Source: Sva-07 sp963716235
Lineage (GTDB): Bacteria > Actinomycetota > Acidimicrobiia > Acidimicrobiales > Ilumatobacteraceae
NCBI GenBank assembly: GCA_963716235.1
Contig: CAVQTE010000015.1
Coordinates: forward strand, 1 to 64,000
Reading direction: 5' to 3'
DNA length: 64,000 nt
Part shown: one piece after another, positions 55,693 through 64,000 of the stretch
Numbering within the stretch: position 1 is the stretch's first letter
Layout: the number at the start of each line of letters is the position of its first letter
Notes under the pieces: model-generated
Told to the model about the DNA's origin: nothing
The model's input: the letters and a program-made list of their open reading frames with translations, nothing else
The model's database searches: none
Position numbers and translations under genes: made by a program

Positions 55693-56864
55693 CGAACCGG
55701 CGAGTGCTCTTCCTCAGTTCGGTCATGCTGCGCGGATACGGCGTCTCAGTCGTTGCCCACGAGATCGCGGCTCGAATCGGTCCATACGGATGGGACATGG
55801 TGGTCGGCTGCATGTTGTCGGACGACACATATCGATGTGAAGGCGTCGTCGAACTCGCCGCAGACCCCAACGCCGTTGCGACGTTCTGCCGCGAGAATGG
55901 AATAGAGGCCGTGGTGGCGCAGACGACGCCGTACTTCGAAATCCTCCCGGCACTCGCTTCGGAGTTTCCCACGATCGTCTTTGAGCATGGCGACCCATCT
56001 CCGCACTTCTTCGATCAGGACGGAGAGGAACGACAACGCATTCGAATCAACAAGATCGAAAACGTCTACCCAAGTGTGAGCAAAGTCCTTGCCAGTTCTC
56101 ACTTCCTCCGCCACGACATCGAATGGCTGTCCGCTGCCGTCGTGCCGCTCGGTTGCGATCACGTTCCCGATCTGGGTCCCAAGGATCTGACAATGACCGC
56201 GCATCGCCTTGCACGTCCGCTCCGAGTCGGCACTCTGATGCGCCTCGGTGAGGGCGAATCGAAATACAAGGGCGTAGATCTGTTCGCCGACTTGGTCGAA
56301 AAGTCGTGTGGACGCGACGGAATCGAGTTCGCCATCATGGGCCGAGGGACTGACGCAGATCGGGACCGCTGGGAGTCGCTCGGCGTGGAGGTCCACTTGA
56401 ACGCAACTGACGAAGAACGCTCGGTCTACCTTCGGGACCTCGATGTCCTCGTGTCGCCGAGCATGTGGGAAGGATTCAATCTTCCACTCGTGGAGGCACA
56501 GGCCTCGGGCACGGTGGGGGTCGCTTTCGACATCGGTGCCCACCCCGAGACGACTCCATTCCTGGCATCGAGTCTCGACGACTTGACACTATTGCTTCGC
56601 GCCTGGAACAACAACCGCGACCAGTTGGAGCGGGCCGGGAACCGCTCATACCATTTCGCCAGATCGAAGTTCTCCTGGGATTACTCCGCACGACTCCTCG
56701 CAACTCACCTCGCCCAGGTGGCCCCAACTCCCCCGCCGCCCGCGCCGCCTGGCCCCTTTCTCGCGCGACTGATGCGGGTCGATGGGCTGGTGCGTCGAGA
56801 GGGTCCTGTTGGCGCAGCTCGCGTCGTCCTGCAACGCGCGGCGGGGCGGCTAAGGGCGAAGTAG
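55689..56864 (+). CDS. GT4 glycosyltransferase
   Basis: 391 residues from ATG 55689 (ATGA overlap with the GT2). GT-B fold with VLFLSSVMLRGYGVSVVAHEIAARI, VAQTTPYFEILPALASEFPTIVFEHGDPS, VGTLMRLGEGESKYKGVDLFADLVE and the donor site SPSMWEGFNLPLVEAQASGTVGVAFD with E-x7-E. C-terminal proline-rich tail. Works with the overlapping GT2, probably on the same oligosaccharide. Confidence 0.85.
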   Translation: MTNRRVLFLSSVMLRGYGVSVVAHEIAARIGPYGWDMVVGCMLSDDTYRCEGVVELAADPNAVATFCRENGIEAVVAQTTPYFEILPALASEFPTIVFEHGDPSPHFFDQDGEERQRIRINKIENVYPSVSKVLASSHFLRHDIEWLSAAVVPLGCDHVPDLGPKDLTMTAHRLARPLRVGTLMRLGEGESKYKGVDLFADLVEKSCGRDGIEFAIMGRGTDADRDRWESLGVEVHLNATDEERSVYLRDLDVLVSPSMWEGFNLPLVEAQASGTVGVAFDIGAHPETTPFLASSLDDLTLLLRAWNNNRDQLERAGNRSYHFARSKFSWDYSARLLATHLAQVAPTPPPPAPPGPFLARLMRVDGLVRREGPVGAARVVLQRAAGRLRAK

Positions 56865-57235
56865 GCCGGCTCCTCGGACGAGAGCGCTGGATGTGGTTCG
56901 GGTATGTCCCTGGCGCGACACAGGGCCCTGCGAATCTGACGGTGTCGTATGCCGTTGTGCCCGAGAAGACTCCTTCTGAAAACCGATCCCACACGCGAGA
57001 CGCGAACTCACGTTGAATCCGAAGAACCCGATTAGCGTGTTCAACTTGGCAGCAGCTCAGGTAATCAGAAGGCGGGCAGACCGATGCAACGCGAGCACCG
57101 ATCTACCGTTCGCGGATACCGCGACACCTACTGGACGTCGCGCGATGGCACACATGAGGGTTGATGGCGTGCTCTGCCTGGCTTCGACACGACAGGCGTT
57201 AAGGGATCCCCAGGTTTCAAGTGCGGAACGGGAAC
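56865..57235. other. 371-bp gap without a convincing gene
   Basis: Between the GT4 and DUF2142 genes. Only short, unconvincing reading frames occur, and no hairpin, repeat or promoter stands out. Composition is less GC-rich than average. It may be the remnant of a lost or rearranged segment. Confidence 0.5.
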
Positions 57236-58760
57236 ATGATGGATGAGGGTCGGCTGGACGCCTCCACCTCCTGGCAGCGACCGGTAGCTCGCACGTGGCT
57301 GTACTTTTTCGTGGCTCTGGCCCCACTTACACTCACCTGGTCTCTGACCAATCCGATGTTCGCATCACCGGACGAGAACATTCACTTGATTCGCTCTCAG
57401 GGAGTCGTCCGAGGCGACTTTTCAAGCCCATACCGAACAGATGGAATCTCAGACGTAGTTTGCTTCGCGTTTGACTCGCGTGTCCCCGCAGACTGTCAGA
57501 ACTTGACGTGGGATGCTGATCCGATGATCGAAGTTGAAGCTGCCGACGGGTACCCCCCGTTGTTCCACTTCATTGCTGGCATACCAAATCTCGTCGTCTC
57601 CGGTCTAGGCGGCGCTTACGTGACGCGTATTTGGCTCGTGTCCATCTGTAGTTTCTTGTTCGCCCTCGCGGCAACTCTTCTCTGGATACGGCGACCCAAC
57701 CCTTGGACAATTGTTGGTTTACTTCTCGGCTGCACCCCAATGGTTGTATTTCTAGCGCGACAGTCAACCCGTCGGGCCTGACCACTGCGCTCGCCAGCGT
57801 TATCTGGGCAAGCGGGATCATCATCGTCGCACCGACCACATCCGCCCCCATGTCACTCGCATATCCAGCATTCCTGATCTCGGCCACACTCTTTCCCCTG
57901 CTTCGACGAGATGCGTTGTTCTTCGAAGCGGCCATTTTCATGATTCTGCTCGCTCTCGCCCGCCCGAGCAAGTGGCCCGGACTACGCGCGCGAACGCTGG
58001 ATCCAGGCAACTGCGCTTGCGGTCGCTACGTCATCTTTGCTGGTATTCGTGCTCTGGTCGGGTTCGGCAGCGAGTACGTTCGGTTCCGGCGTAAGCGAAA
58101 CGGGCAATACCGGACCCCTGGCCGGGTTGGGAGATCTCCATTACTACCTACTGAGCGCTATGGGACGGTTCGGGTGGCTCGACTCCCCGATGACGGACGC
58201 CACCTACTCAGTCGCAATTGTTGTGCTGGGCTCTTTACTCGTTCTCGCCATCGCCGCGACGGACGCCCGTCTCAAACGGTCTGGTCTTGTGCCTCATTAC
58301 CGTCTTCGCCCTTCCCGTCATCATCGGAATCGTTCGGCATCCGTACTTCCAGGGCCGATATCTTCTCCCACTCACGATTGGATTGTTCATTATCGCCGGG
58401 GTGGTTCTTGCCGACGCCAACTTGGAAGGTAGATTCTCGGCGAGAATGACTTTGATTCTTCTCACACTCTGGGCAATCGTCCATTTTGCCGCATTTGCAC
58501 AGAACCTTCGCCGATACGCCGTCGGCTACCAGGGAACTTGGAACATCGTACAAGATGCCGTCTGGAGACCGCCTACTTTCAGTAACGCGGTCGCTTTGTT
58601 GCTGGCTCTGGTGTCAATCGCAACGAGCTTCGCTGTCTTGTGGCGACTCAATGGCAATCGAACCAAGATCATGAACGAAAGTCGATCTAATCCGGTGCCA
58701 TTCCTCTCAAATTCGACGCATTCCGGCACCGATCGGGCGGCTCAAAACAATGCCACGTAA
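57236..58760 (+). pseudogene. DUF2142-like membrane protein, three frame breaks
   Basis: About 507 codons when restored. Pieces in order: ARTWLYFFVALAPLTLTWSL, NPMFASPDENIHLIRSQGVVRGDF with the conserved P-D-E-x-x-H of DUF2142, DGYPPLFHFIAGIPNLV, then NPSGLTTALASVIWASG, then TALAVATSSLLVFVLWSG, then NGLVLCLITVFALPVIIG and HPYFQGRYLLPL. Breaks lie near 57756 (one base missing), 57979 and 58273 (each one extra or two missing). The order and membrane pattern are intact, so either a recent pseudogene or poor sequence. Start ATG 57236 or 57239. DUF2142 proteins occur in surface-polysaccharide clusters; function unknown. Confidence 0.65.
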
Positions 58761-58813
58761 CCAAACGGAATCGCGCGTCGCTCGTCTTTGGCGAGCACCA
58801 TGAGTCGGGACCA

Positions 58814-60119
58814 ATGATCAGCCGTCTCATCCGAGTCTTGCCATTCGCTGGAGTCATGGTCATCGTGGGCCTCCTCGCGAAGTTGCACGCTCAGTACGTC
58901 GGCGAGTACGACCTCTCCGAGTCCGCTCGACTCGGCTGGGCGCTTGCGTACATCGCCACGACCTGCGTGATCGCATACGGACTCGGAATTCCCGACCATG
59001 AGAGTCCGAGGGACGCCGCCCGCTCATCGCTGATCGCGGCGATCACAGCTCCATTGGTGTTCGGACTCCTACAACTGGTCGCCGGTGACCAGTTGTTGCC
59101 TCGCTCGCTCATCGCATTGTCTGCACCTTGCTTCTTCGGCCTCTTCCTCGTGTCGGGTGTGCTGAGACGCCAGTCTCGAGGAGCCGAAGCCGAGTCGGCT
59201 GGGGTGCTCGCCGTATTGGACGAGCTCGACAAAGCCGAGTTCGTGGCCGATCTCGCCGGACCTCTGCAGCAGGCGGCAGAGCTGCGGCTGGTTGTGGGGC
59301 CCGACGAAGTCCGTTCTCCTGGCGATCTCACCAGGATGATCAGGTCGACCGGTGCGACGCTCTTGATCGTCGGACGTAGCGCGCTCGATGATTGCGAATT
59401 GCTCGACGAGGCCGCCAAACTCCACGCCGAGGGGCTGCGGGTACGCGGCATCCTCGCCTTCTATGAGGAATGGATCGGGAAGATACCCCATCGCGAACTC
59501 GGCCAGGCCGTCCTGATGTTCGACATCGCAGAGATCCACAGGCCTGGCTACCGGAGAGGCTCCCGTCTTGTCGACATTGCGGTTGCCGGCGTCGCACTAC
59601 TCCCACTCGTTCTCGCCACACCGTTCGTCGCCGTGGGCAACCTGATCGGCAACCGGGGCCCGCTGCTCTACCGGCAACCAAGAGTGGGCACGATGGCCAC
59701 GTCTTCGAGATGCTGAAGTTCCGTTCGATGCGACCCGGTGAATCGACCGGACAATGGACGAGTACTGACGACGATCGGATCACCATGTTCGGCCGAACGC
59801 TGCGACTCTCACACCTGGACGAACTCCCACAGATCATCAACATCCTGAAGGGCGATCTCTCCGTCGTCGGTCCGCGACCGAGCAACCTCAGTACGTCGAC
59901 CTTCTTAGCGACAAGATCCCGTTCTACCAGCTCAGGCACCTCGTTCGACCCGGTCTTACTGGTTGGGCCCAGGTCAACTACCCGTACGGCGCTGACGAGA
60001 AGGACGCTCTCGAAAAGCTGCAGTACGAGTTCTGGTATCTCCGTCATCAGAGCCTGCCGCTCGACTTTCGTATCATTGCTCGTACCGTCCGTCACGTTCT
60101 CGGGTTCAAGGGTCGATGA
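58814..60119 (+). CDS. polyprenyl-phosphate sugar-1-phosphate transferase (WbaP/WecA-unrelated BacPRT type), two frame breaks
   Basis: Restored length 435 residues. N-terminal membrane segments (VLPFAGVMVIVGLLAKL, GWALAYIATTCVIAYGLG, APCFFGLFLVSGVLRR), a Rossmann-like middle, then the transferase core RGSRLVDIAVAGVALLPLVLATP, LLYRQPRVG; after a missing base near 59688, FEMLKFRSMRPGE, DELPQIINILKGDLSVVGPRP; after another near 59880, YVDLLSDKIPFYQLRHLVRPGLTGWAQVNYPYGA, ending VLGFKGR. It starts a lipid-linked glycan by placing a sugar phosphate on undecaprenyl phosphate. The initiating enzyme for this polysaccharide locus. Confidence 0.82.
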
Positions 60120-60176
60120 AAGCCCTGCGCCGATGCCGTCGGCCTTCGACGGACTCCATCTAGGCTTGCGATTTCC

Positions 60177-61192
60177 ATGACACCTCTGGTCACCATTCTT
60201 CTGCCGACATTGAACGAACGAGCGTTCGTCACCGACTGCCTCGACAGCCTGTGCGACGAGGACTACCCGGAAGTGGACGAGATCCTGGTGGTCGATGGCG
60301 GCTCGACAGATGGAACGAGAGAATCGTACAGCGCCATGGCGGCCCAGTCCGACTGGTCGACAATCCGAAGGTGACGGCAGCCGCAGCCATGAACGCCGGG
60401 CTCGCGGTAGCGCGTAACGACGTCATCGTGCGAGCTGATGCCCACACCCTCTACGCCCGCGACTACGTCTCCTCGAGCGTCAAGACGTTGGTGCGCACGG
60501 ACGCAGCGGTGGTCGGCGGGCCGATGCGCGCTGTCGGCATCACGCCCTTCGGCAGAGCGGTCGCCGCAGTTACCTCCTCACCCGTTGGAGTTGGACCAGG
60601 CCGGTTCCACTACAGCGACCGGGTCGAAGAGGTCGACACCGTGTACCTCGGAACGTTCCGCAAGGCAACGGTCGTCGATGTCGGCGGGTACGACGATGAA
60701 GATCTCCAGTGGGCGGCAGAAGATCAGGAGCTGAACTTCAGGATCCGCCGGCGGGGCGGGCGAATCGTTCTCGATCCATCCATTCGGTCCCAGTACTTCC
60801 CGCGTCAAACCCCTCGAGCCCTCGCCCGCCAATACCACAACTACGGCATGTGCAAGGCCTCGACACTCGCCAAGCACAAGACGCTCCCCTATTGGCGCCC
60901 GGTTGCGCCGGCTATTCTCGTCGGTGGGAGCGTCGCCTGGGCGACCTATTTCGCCGCTCGCCGCCGACCGCTGCGCGCATTGCTGCCCGTACTCGCCTAC
61001 CTGATCGGTGCATCGATCGTCGCCGGACGCCTCAGCCGGGAACACGGTGTCGCTCCCCATCGCGCCTTCGGTGCCTTGACCATCTGCCACTGGTGCTACG
61101 GGTCCGGCCTCTGGCAGGGACTGGGCCGGATCATCACCCGGCGCCCATTCGACGCTCAACCAAGGAATCCATCCAGGCGCAGCGCTCCGTAG
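60177..61192 (+). CDS. GT2 glycosyltransferase (one frame break near 60346)
   Basis: Restored length 338 residues. VTILLPTLNERAFVTDCLDSLCDEDYPEVDEILVVDGGSTDGT, then after one missing base near 60346 VRLVDNPKVTAAAAMNAGLAVARNDVIVRADAHTLYARDYV, and WAAEDQELNFRIRRRGGRIVLDPS with the E-D-Q-E acceptor region. C-terminal hydrophobic helices (PAILVGGSVAWATYFAA, LLPVLAYLIGASIVAG) anchor it to the membrane. Resembles succinoglycan-type ExoA glycosyltransferases. Confidence 0.82.
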
Positions 61193-61231
61193 GCACGAAC
61201 GCAGCTCCCATTTCACAAAAGGAAGACACTG

Positions 61232-62197
61232 ATGACACTCAACGGCTCGACCATTCTCCTCACGGGCGGCACCGGATCATTCGGCAATGCCTTTGTCGGA
61301 CGGATCCTGACGGAATTCCCCGACTGCACGATCCGGATCTTCTCCGCGACGAACTCAAGCAGTCCGAGATGCAGAAGCGTTTCGACGGCGATCGGCTCCG
61401 CTACTTCATCGGTGATGTCCGTGACTCGAAGCGGCTGCTGCGCGCTGCGCAGGGAGCCGACGTCATCATCCATGCCGCCGCGATGAAGCAGGTGATCGCC
61501 TCGGAGTACAACCCGTTCGAGGCGGTGCAGACCAACGTCACCGGGGCGCAGAACATCGTCGACGCGGCAATCGATGCCGGCGTGCGGACGGTCGTTGCAC
61601 TGTCGACCGACAAGGCGGTCAACCCCGTGAACCTCTACGGCGCAACCAAACTGTCCGCGGAGAAGCTTATCGTGCACGGCAACTCCTATGCGTCTGGTCG
61701 CGAGACCCGCTTCTCCTGTGTCCGGTACGGCAACGTGGTCGGCTCACGAGGTTCCGTCGTGCCGTTGTTCGAGAAGCAGGCCGCCGAGGGACGGCTCACC
61801 ATCACCGATTCGAGGATGACGCGGTTCTGGATCACGCTCGATCAAGCAGTGGATCTGGTGATGTACGCCATCGACAACATGGTTGGCGGCGAGGTCTTCA
61901 TTCCGAAATCCCGTCGATGCGCGTCGACGACCTCGCAGCCGCGATGGCCCCGGCCTACCTGTGGACTACATCGGCATCCGCCCGGGCGAGAAGCTGCACG
62001 AGGGCCTGCTGACCGTCGACGAGGCGCGCCACTCGGTCGATGCAGGCAGCGTCTACGTCGTCCTTCCGGAGCACCCGTGGTGGGGTGCGAATCCTCGGTG
62101 GGCAGATGCGACCCCACTCCCGGACGGCTTTGCCTACACATCGGACGTGAACGACGTCTGGCTCACCGCTGACGAACTTGCCGCACTGGTTCCATGA
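61232..62197 (+). CDS. pseB: UDP-N-acetylglucosamine 4,6-dehydratase-like (PseB/CapD type), three frame breaks
   Basis: Restored length 322 residues. NGSTILLTGGTGSFGNAFVGRIL (NAD site), then after a missing base near 61344 RDELKQSEMQKRFDGDRLRYFIGDVRD, AADVIIHAAAMKQV-type segment, ALSTDKAVNPVNLYGATKLSAEKL with the active-site region, RYGNVVGSRGSVVPLF, ITDSRMTRFWITL; after losses near 61908 and 61952, VDYIGIRPGEKLHEGLL. These are the marks of the PseB/FlaA1 inverting dehydratase. The PseC-like aminotransferase overlaps its stop, supporting the assignment. A CapD-type dehydratase of another sugar is the alternative. Confidence 0.8.
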
Positions 62198-63285
62198 TTC
62201 CGTACGGAAGGCAGTCGATCTCCGAGGAGGACATCGCTGCGGTTACGGAAGTGCTGCGCGGCGACTGGCTCACGCAGGGACCGACTGTTGAGCGCTTCGA
62301 ACAGACCGTGATCGCGGCGACCGGAGCCCGCCACGCCGTTGCATACTCCAGCGGCACCGCCGCGCTGCACGGTGCAACTGCCGCAGCGGGGCTCGGCTCG
62401 GGCGACATGGTTGCCACGTCACCGCTGTCGTTCATGGCCAGCGCGAACTGCGCCCGGTACGTCGGTGCCGGTGTCGCACTGGTCGACATCGACCCGGCGA
62501 CACTCAACCTCGACCCGGCCGGTGTCCTCCCCGAACACGACACGCTCGTCGCTGTGCACTATGCCGGCCTTCCCGTTGATCTCACCGAACTGGCCGTGCG
62601 ACCCCGGGTCGTCATCGAGGACGCAGCTCACGCTCTCGGGGCGCTCACTCCTGACGGGCCGGTGGGCAACTGTGCTCACAGCGACATGTGCTGTTTCAGC
62701 TTCCACCCGGTCAAGCCGGTCACGACCGCCGAAGGTGGCGTCGTCACGACGAACTCCGATGAGTACGCCGATGCGCTGCGCCGATTCCGATCACATGGCA
62801 TCGTGCGTAAGCCGAAACGAGGAGAGTGGTACTACGAGATCGATGCGCTCGGTTTCAACTATCGGTTGACGGACATCCAGGCCGTGCTCGGTGCGTCACA
62901 GATGATTCGTCTGAACGACTTCATCGAACATCTCAACGCGATCGCAGATCGATATCGAGCGGAACTCGCCGAGATCGACTGTGTGCTTCCTCCGTCAGCG
63001 CCGGTCGGCACGCGCCATGGGTACCACCTGTTCGTGATCCAGGTCGAGAATCGGGCGACGGTCTTTCACACGCTGCGAAGTCGAGGAATCGGAGTCCAAG
63101 TGCACTATGTCCCGATCCACCACCACCCGATCAGCCGCGACGCTCAGCTCCCCGAGTCCGGCCTTGCGGAGTGTGACCGGATCTACGACCGGATCATCTC
63201 GCTCCCCATGCATCCGAGCCTCACCGACGGCGACCAGTCGACGGTCATCTCCACACTCCGGGATGTGCTCGGAACGAAAGCATGA
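62194..63285 (+). CDS. pseC: DegT/DnrJ/EryC1 aminotransferase (PseC-like)
   Basis: 363 residues from ATG 62194, overlapping the dehydratase stop. PLP enzyme: IPYGRQSISEEDIAAVTEVLRGDWLTQGP, AVAYSSGTAALHGATAAAGL, VVIEDAAHALGAL, and Schiff-base lysine K174 in FHPVKPVTTAEGGVVTT, then GFNYRLTDIQAVLGASQM. Would aminate the 4-keto sugar made by the PseB-like enzyme, giving UDP-4-amino-4,6-dideoxy-AltNAc or a related sugar. Its TGA overlaps the ATG of the Gfo/Idh gene. Confidence 0.85.
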   Translation: MIPYGRQSISEEDIAAVTEVLRGDWLTQGPTVERFEQTVIAATGARHAVAYSSGTAALHGATAAAGLGSGDMVATSPLSFMASANCARYVGAGVALVDIDPATLNLDPAGVLPEHDTLVAVHYAGLPVDLTELAVRPRVVIEDAAHALGALTPDGPVGNCAHSDMCCFSFHPVKPVTTAEGGVVTTNSDEYADALRRFRSHGIVRKPKRGEWYYEIDALGFNYRLTDIQAVLGASQMIRLNDFIEHLNAIADRYRAELAEIDCVLPPSAPVGTRHGYHLFVIQVENRATVFHTLRSRGIGVQVHYVPIHHHPISRDAQLPESGLAECDRIYDRIISLPMHPSLTDGDQSTVISTLRDVLGTKA

Positions 63286-64000
63286 CGGAGGCGCCGCGCA
63301 TCCTCGTCATGGGCGCCGGGTCCATTGGCAAACGACACATCGGCAACCTCGTCGACCTCGGCGCCCGCGTCGATTTCGTCGATCCGTCGGCCCCGCGAGG
63401 TTCGGCCCTCGCCACAACATCCGCCGCGAAGGAGGTGTTCGACCCCTCGCCGGATGACTACGACGGCATCGTCATCGCAACTCCGAACTCCCTGCATCGG
63501 GATCAGCTCGGGTGGGCGCTGTCGGGGCCGGCTGTGGTCCTCGTCGAGAAACCGATGGTCACGTCGACCAGCGAGCTCGACAACGAGATCCTCGGCCATG
63601 CCGACCGGATTCTCGTCGGCTACAACCTCCGGTTCCACACTGGGTACGGCGAGTTGCGACACCACCTGCTGCGCGGCGACATCGGTCGGCCGGTGGCCGC
63701 ACGCCTCTGGTTTGGTAGCTACCTCCCCGACTGGCGCCCGGCCATCGACTATCGCGAGTCCTACTCCGCTCGACGTGAACTCGGCGGGGGCGTTCTGCGC
63801 GATGCCAGTCACGAGCTGGACTTGGCAGCCTGGTTCTTCGGTCGGCCGCTGACTGTCGCGAGTGCGTGGATGGGCCGCGTAGGTGACCTCGAGATCGACG
63901 TCGAAGACACCGTCCGGACAACCCTGGTAACCGCCGATGGTATCCCAATCTCGATCGACCTCGACTACCTGAGCCGCACGTACCGACGCGGCATGGAGAT
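63282..64000 (+). CDS. Gfo/Idh/MocA-family oxidoreductase, 3' end outside window
   Basis: The first 239 residues are present, and the gene runs off the right edge. ATG 63282 overlaps the aminotransferase stop. Rossmann start RILVMGAGSIGKRHIGNLVDLGARVDFVDPS, substrate-side GIVIATPNSLHRDQL and the catalytic lysine motif VVLVEKPMV, then ILVGYNLRFHTGYGELRHHL and GGGVLRDASHELDLAAWFFG. Acts on nucleotide or free sugars. Position after PseB and PseC suggests a step in the same sugar pathway, although canonical pseudaminate synthesis has PseH/PseG/PseI instead. Confidence 0.85.
   Translation, partial: MTEAPRILVMGAGSIGKRHIGNLVDLGARVDFVDPSAPRGSALATTSAAKEVFDPSPDDYDGIVIATPNSLHRDQLGWALSGPAVVLVEKPMVTSTSELDNEILGHADRILVGYNLRFHTGYGELRHHLLRGDIGRPVAARLWFGSYLPDWRPAIDYRESYSARRELGGGVLRDASHELDLAAWFFGRPLTVASAWMGRVGDLEIDVEDTVRTTLVTADGIPISIDLDYLSRTYRRGME

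Noticed and set aside
59640..59960. Programmed frameshifting in the sugar transferase
   Set aside because: There are two breaks, both fitting single missing bases, with no slippery heptamer or downstream pseudoknot; nearby genes show the same defect.

Overview
The window is a high-GC stretch, densely coded on both strands, from an actinobacterium. The best guess is a marine or freshwater Acidimicrobiia member close to Ilumatobacter. That placement is inference. It rests on mycobacterial-type SOS boxes (TCGAAC-N4-GTTCGA), an ImuA'/ImuB/DnaE2 mutasome, a homodimeric AceE, an F420/FMN LLM-type oxidoreductase, frequent GTG starts with 4-base stop/start overlaps, and secreted proteins carrying RLxDTR...DVxGWF modules. 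No rRNA, tRNA, CRISPR array or complete mobile element was seen.

Left third (1-24 kb). A thioesterase fragment is followed by dnaE2, a fatty-acid desaturase, a Nudix hydrolase, a response regulator whose receiver has lost its phospho-acceptor, imuB and imuA'. dnaE2 and imuA' each have an SOS box. Next come a CarH/LitR-like B12 photoreceptor-type regulator and a NifU-N-like protein. A module of unknown function follows: VWA, DUF5682 and MoxR ATPase, then, past one LLM oxidoreductase, DUF5691 and a SWIM zinc-finger protein. The SWIM gene overlaps the stop of a fused lipB-lipA gene, which follows the dihydrolipoamide acyltransferase (E2) and lpdA (E3). With aceE at 33-36 kb, the window encodes E1, E2, E3 and the lipoylation enzymes of a 2-oxoacid dehydrogenase.

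Middle (24-36 kb). At 24.0-24.6 kb a TlpA-like lipoprotein has an in-frame UGA exactly where the first cysteine of the CxxC motif should be, with a SECIS-like hairpin just downstream. It is very probably a selenoprotein. It is followed by an epimerase, FAD oxidoreductase and SRPBCC cluster, a MarR/ArgJ pair, a short-chain dehydrogenase, a secreted SpoIID-like protein, RNase HI and aceE.

Right half (36-64 kb). This is a cell-surface polysaccharide region: GT-C membrane glycosyltransferases, a YfhO-like membrane protein, several GT2 and GT4 glycosyltransferases, two methyltransferases, a Wzm/Wzt-type ABC exporter, a DUF2142 membrane protein, a polyprenyl-phosphate sugar transferase, PseB- and PseC-like nucleotide-sugar enzymes and a Gfo/Idh oxidoreductase cut by the window edge. 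The part around 54.8-58.8 kb is visibly less GC-rich than the rest.

About fifteen single-base frame breaks interrupt otherwise well-conserved genes, most of them between 56 and 62 kb. Most look like assembly indels. Genes affected are annotated over their full span with the break noted. Two families of dispersed palindromes are also present: a 53-57 bp hairpin (three copies) and a GGTGTCNGACACC core element.
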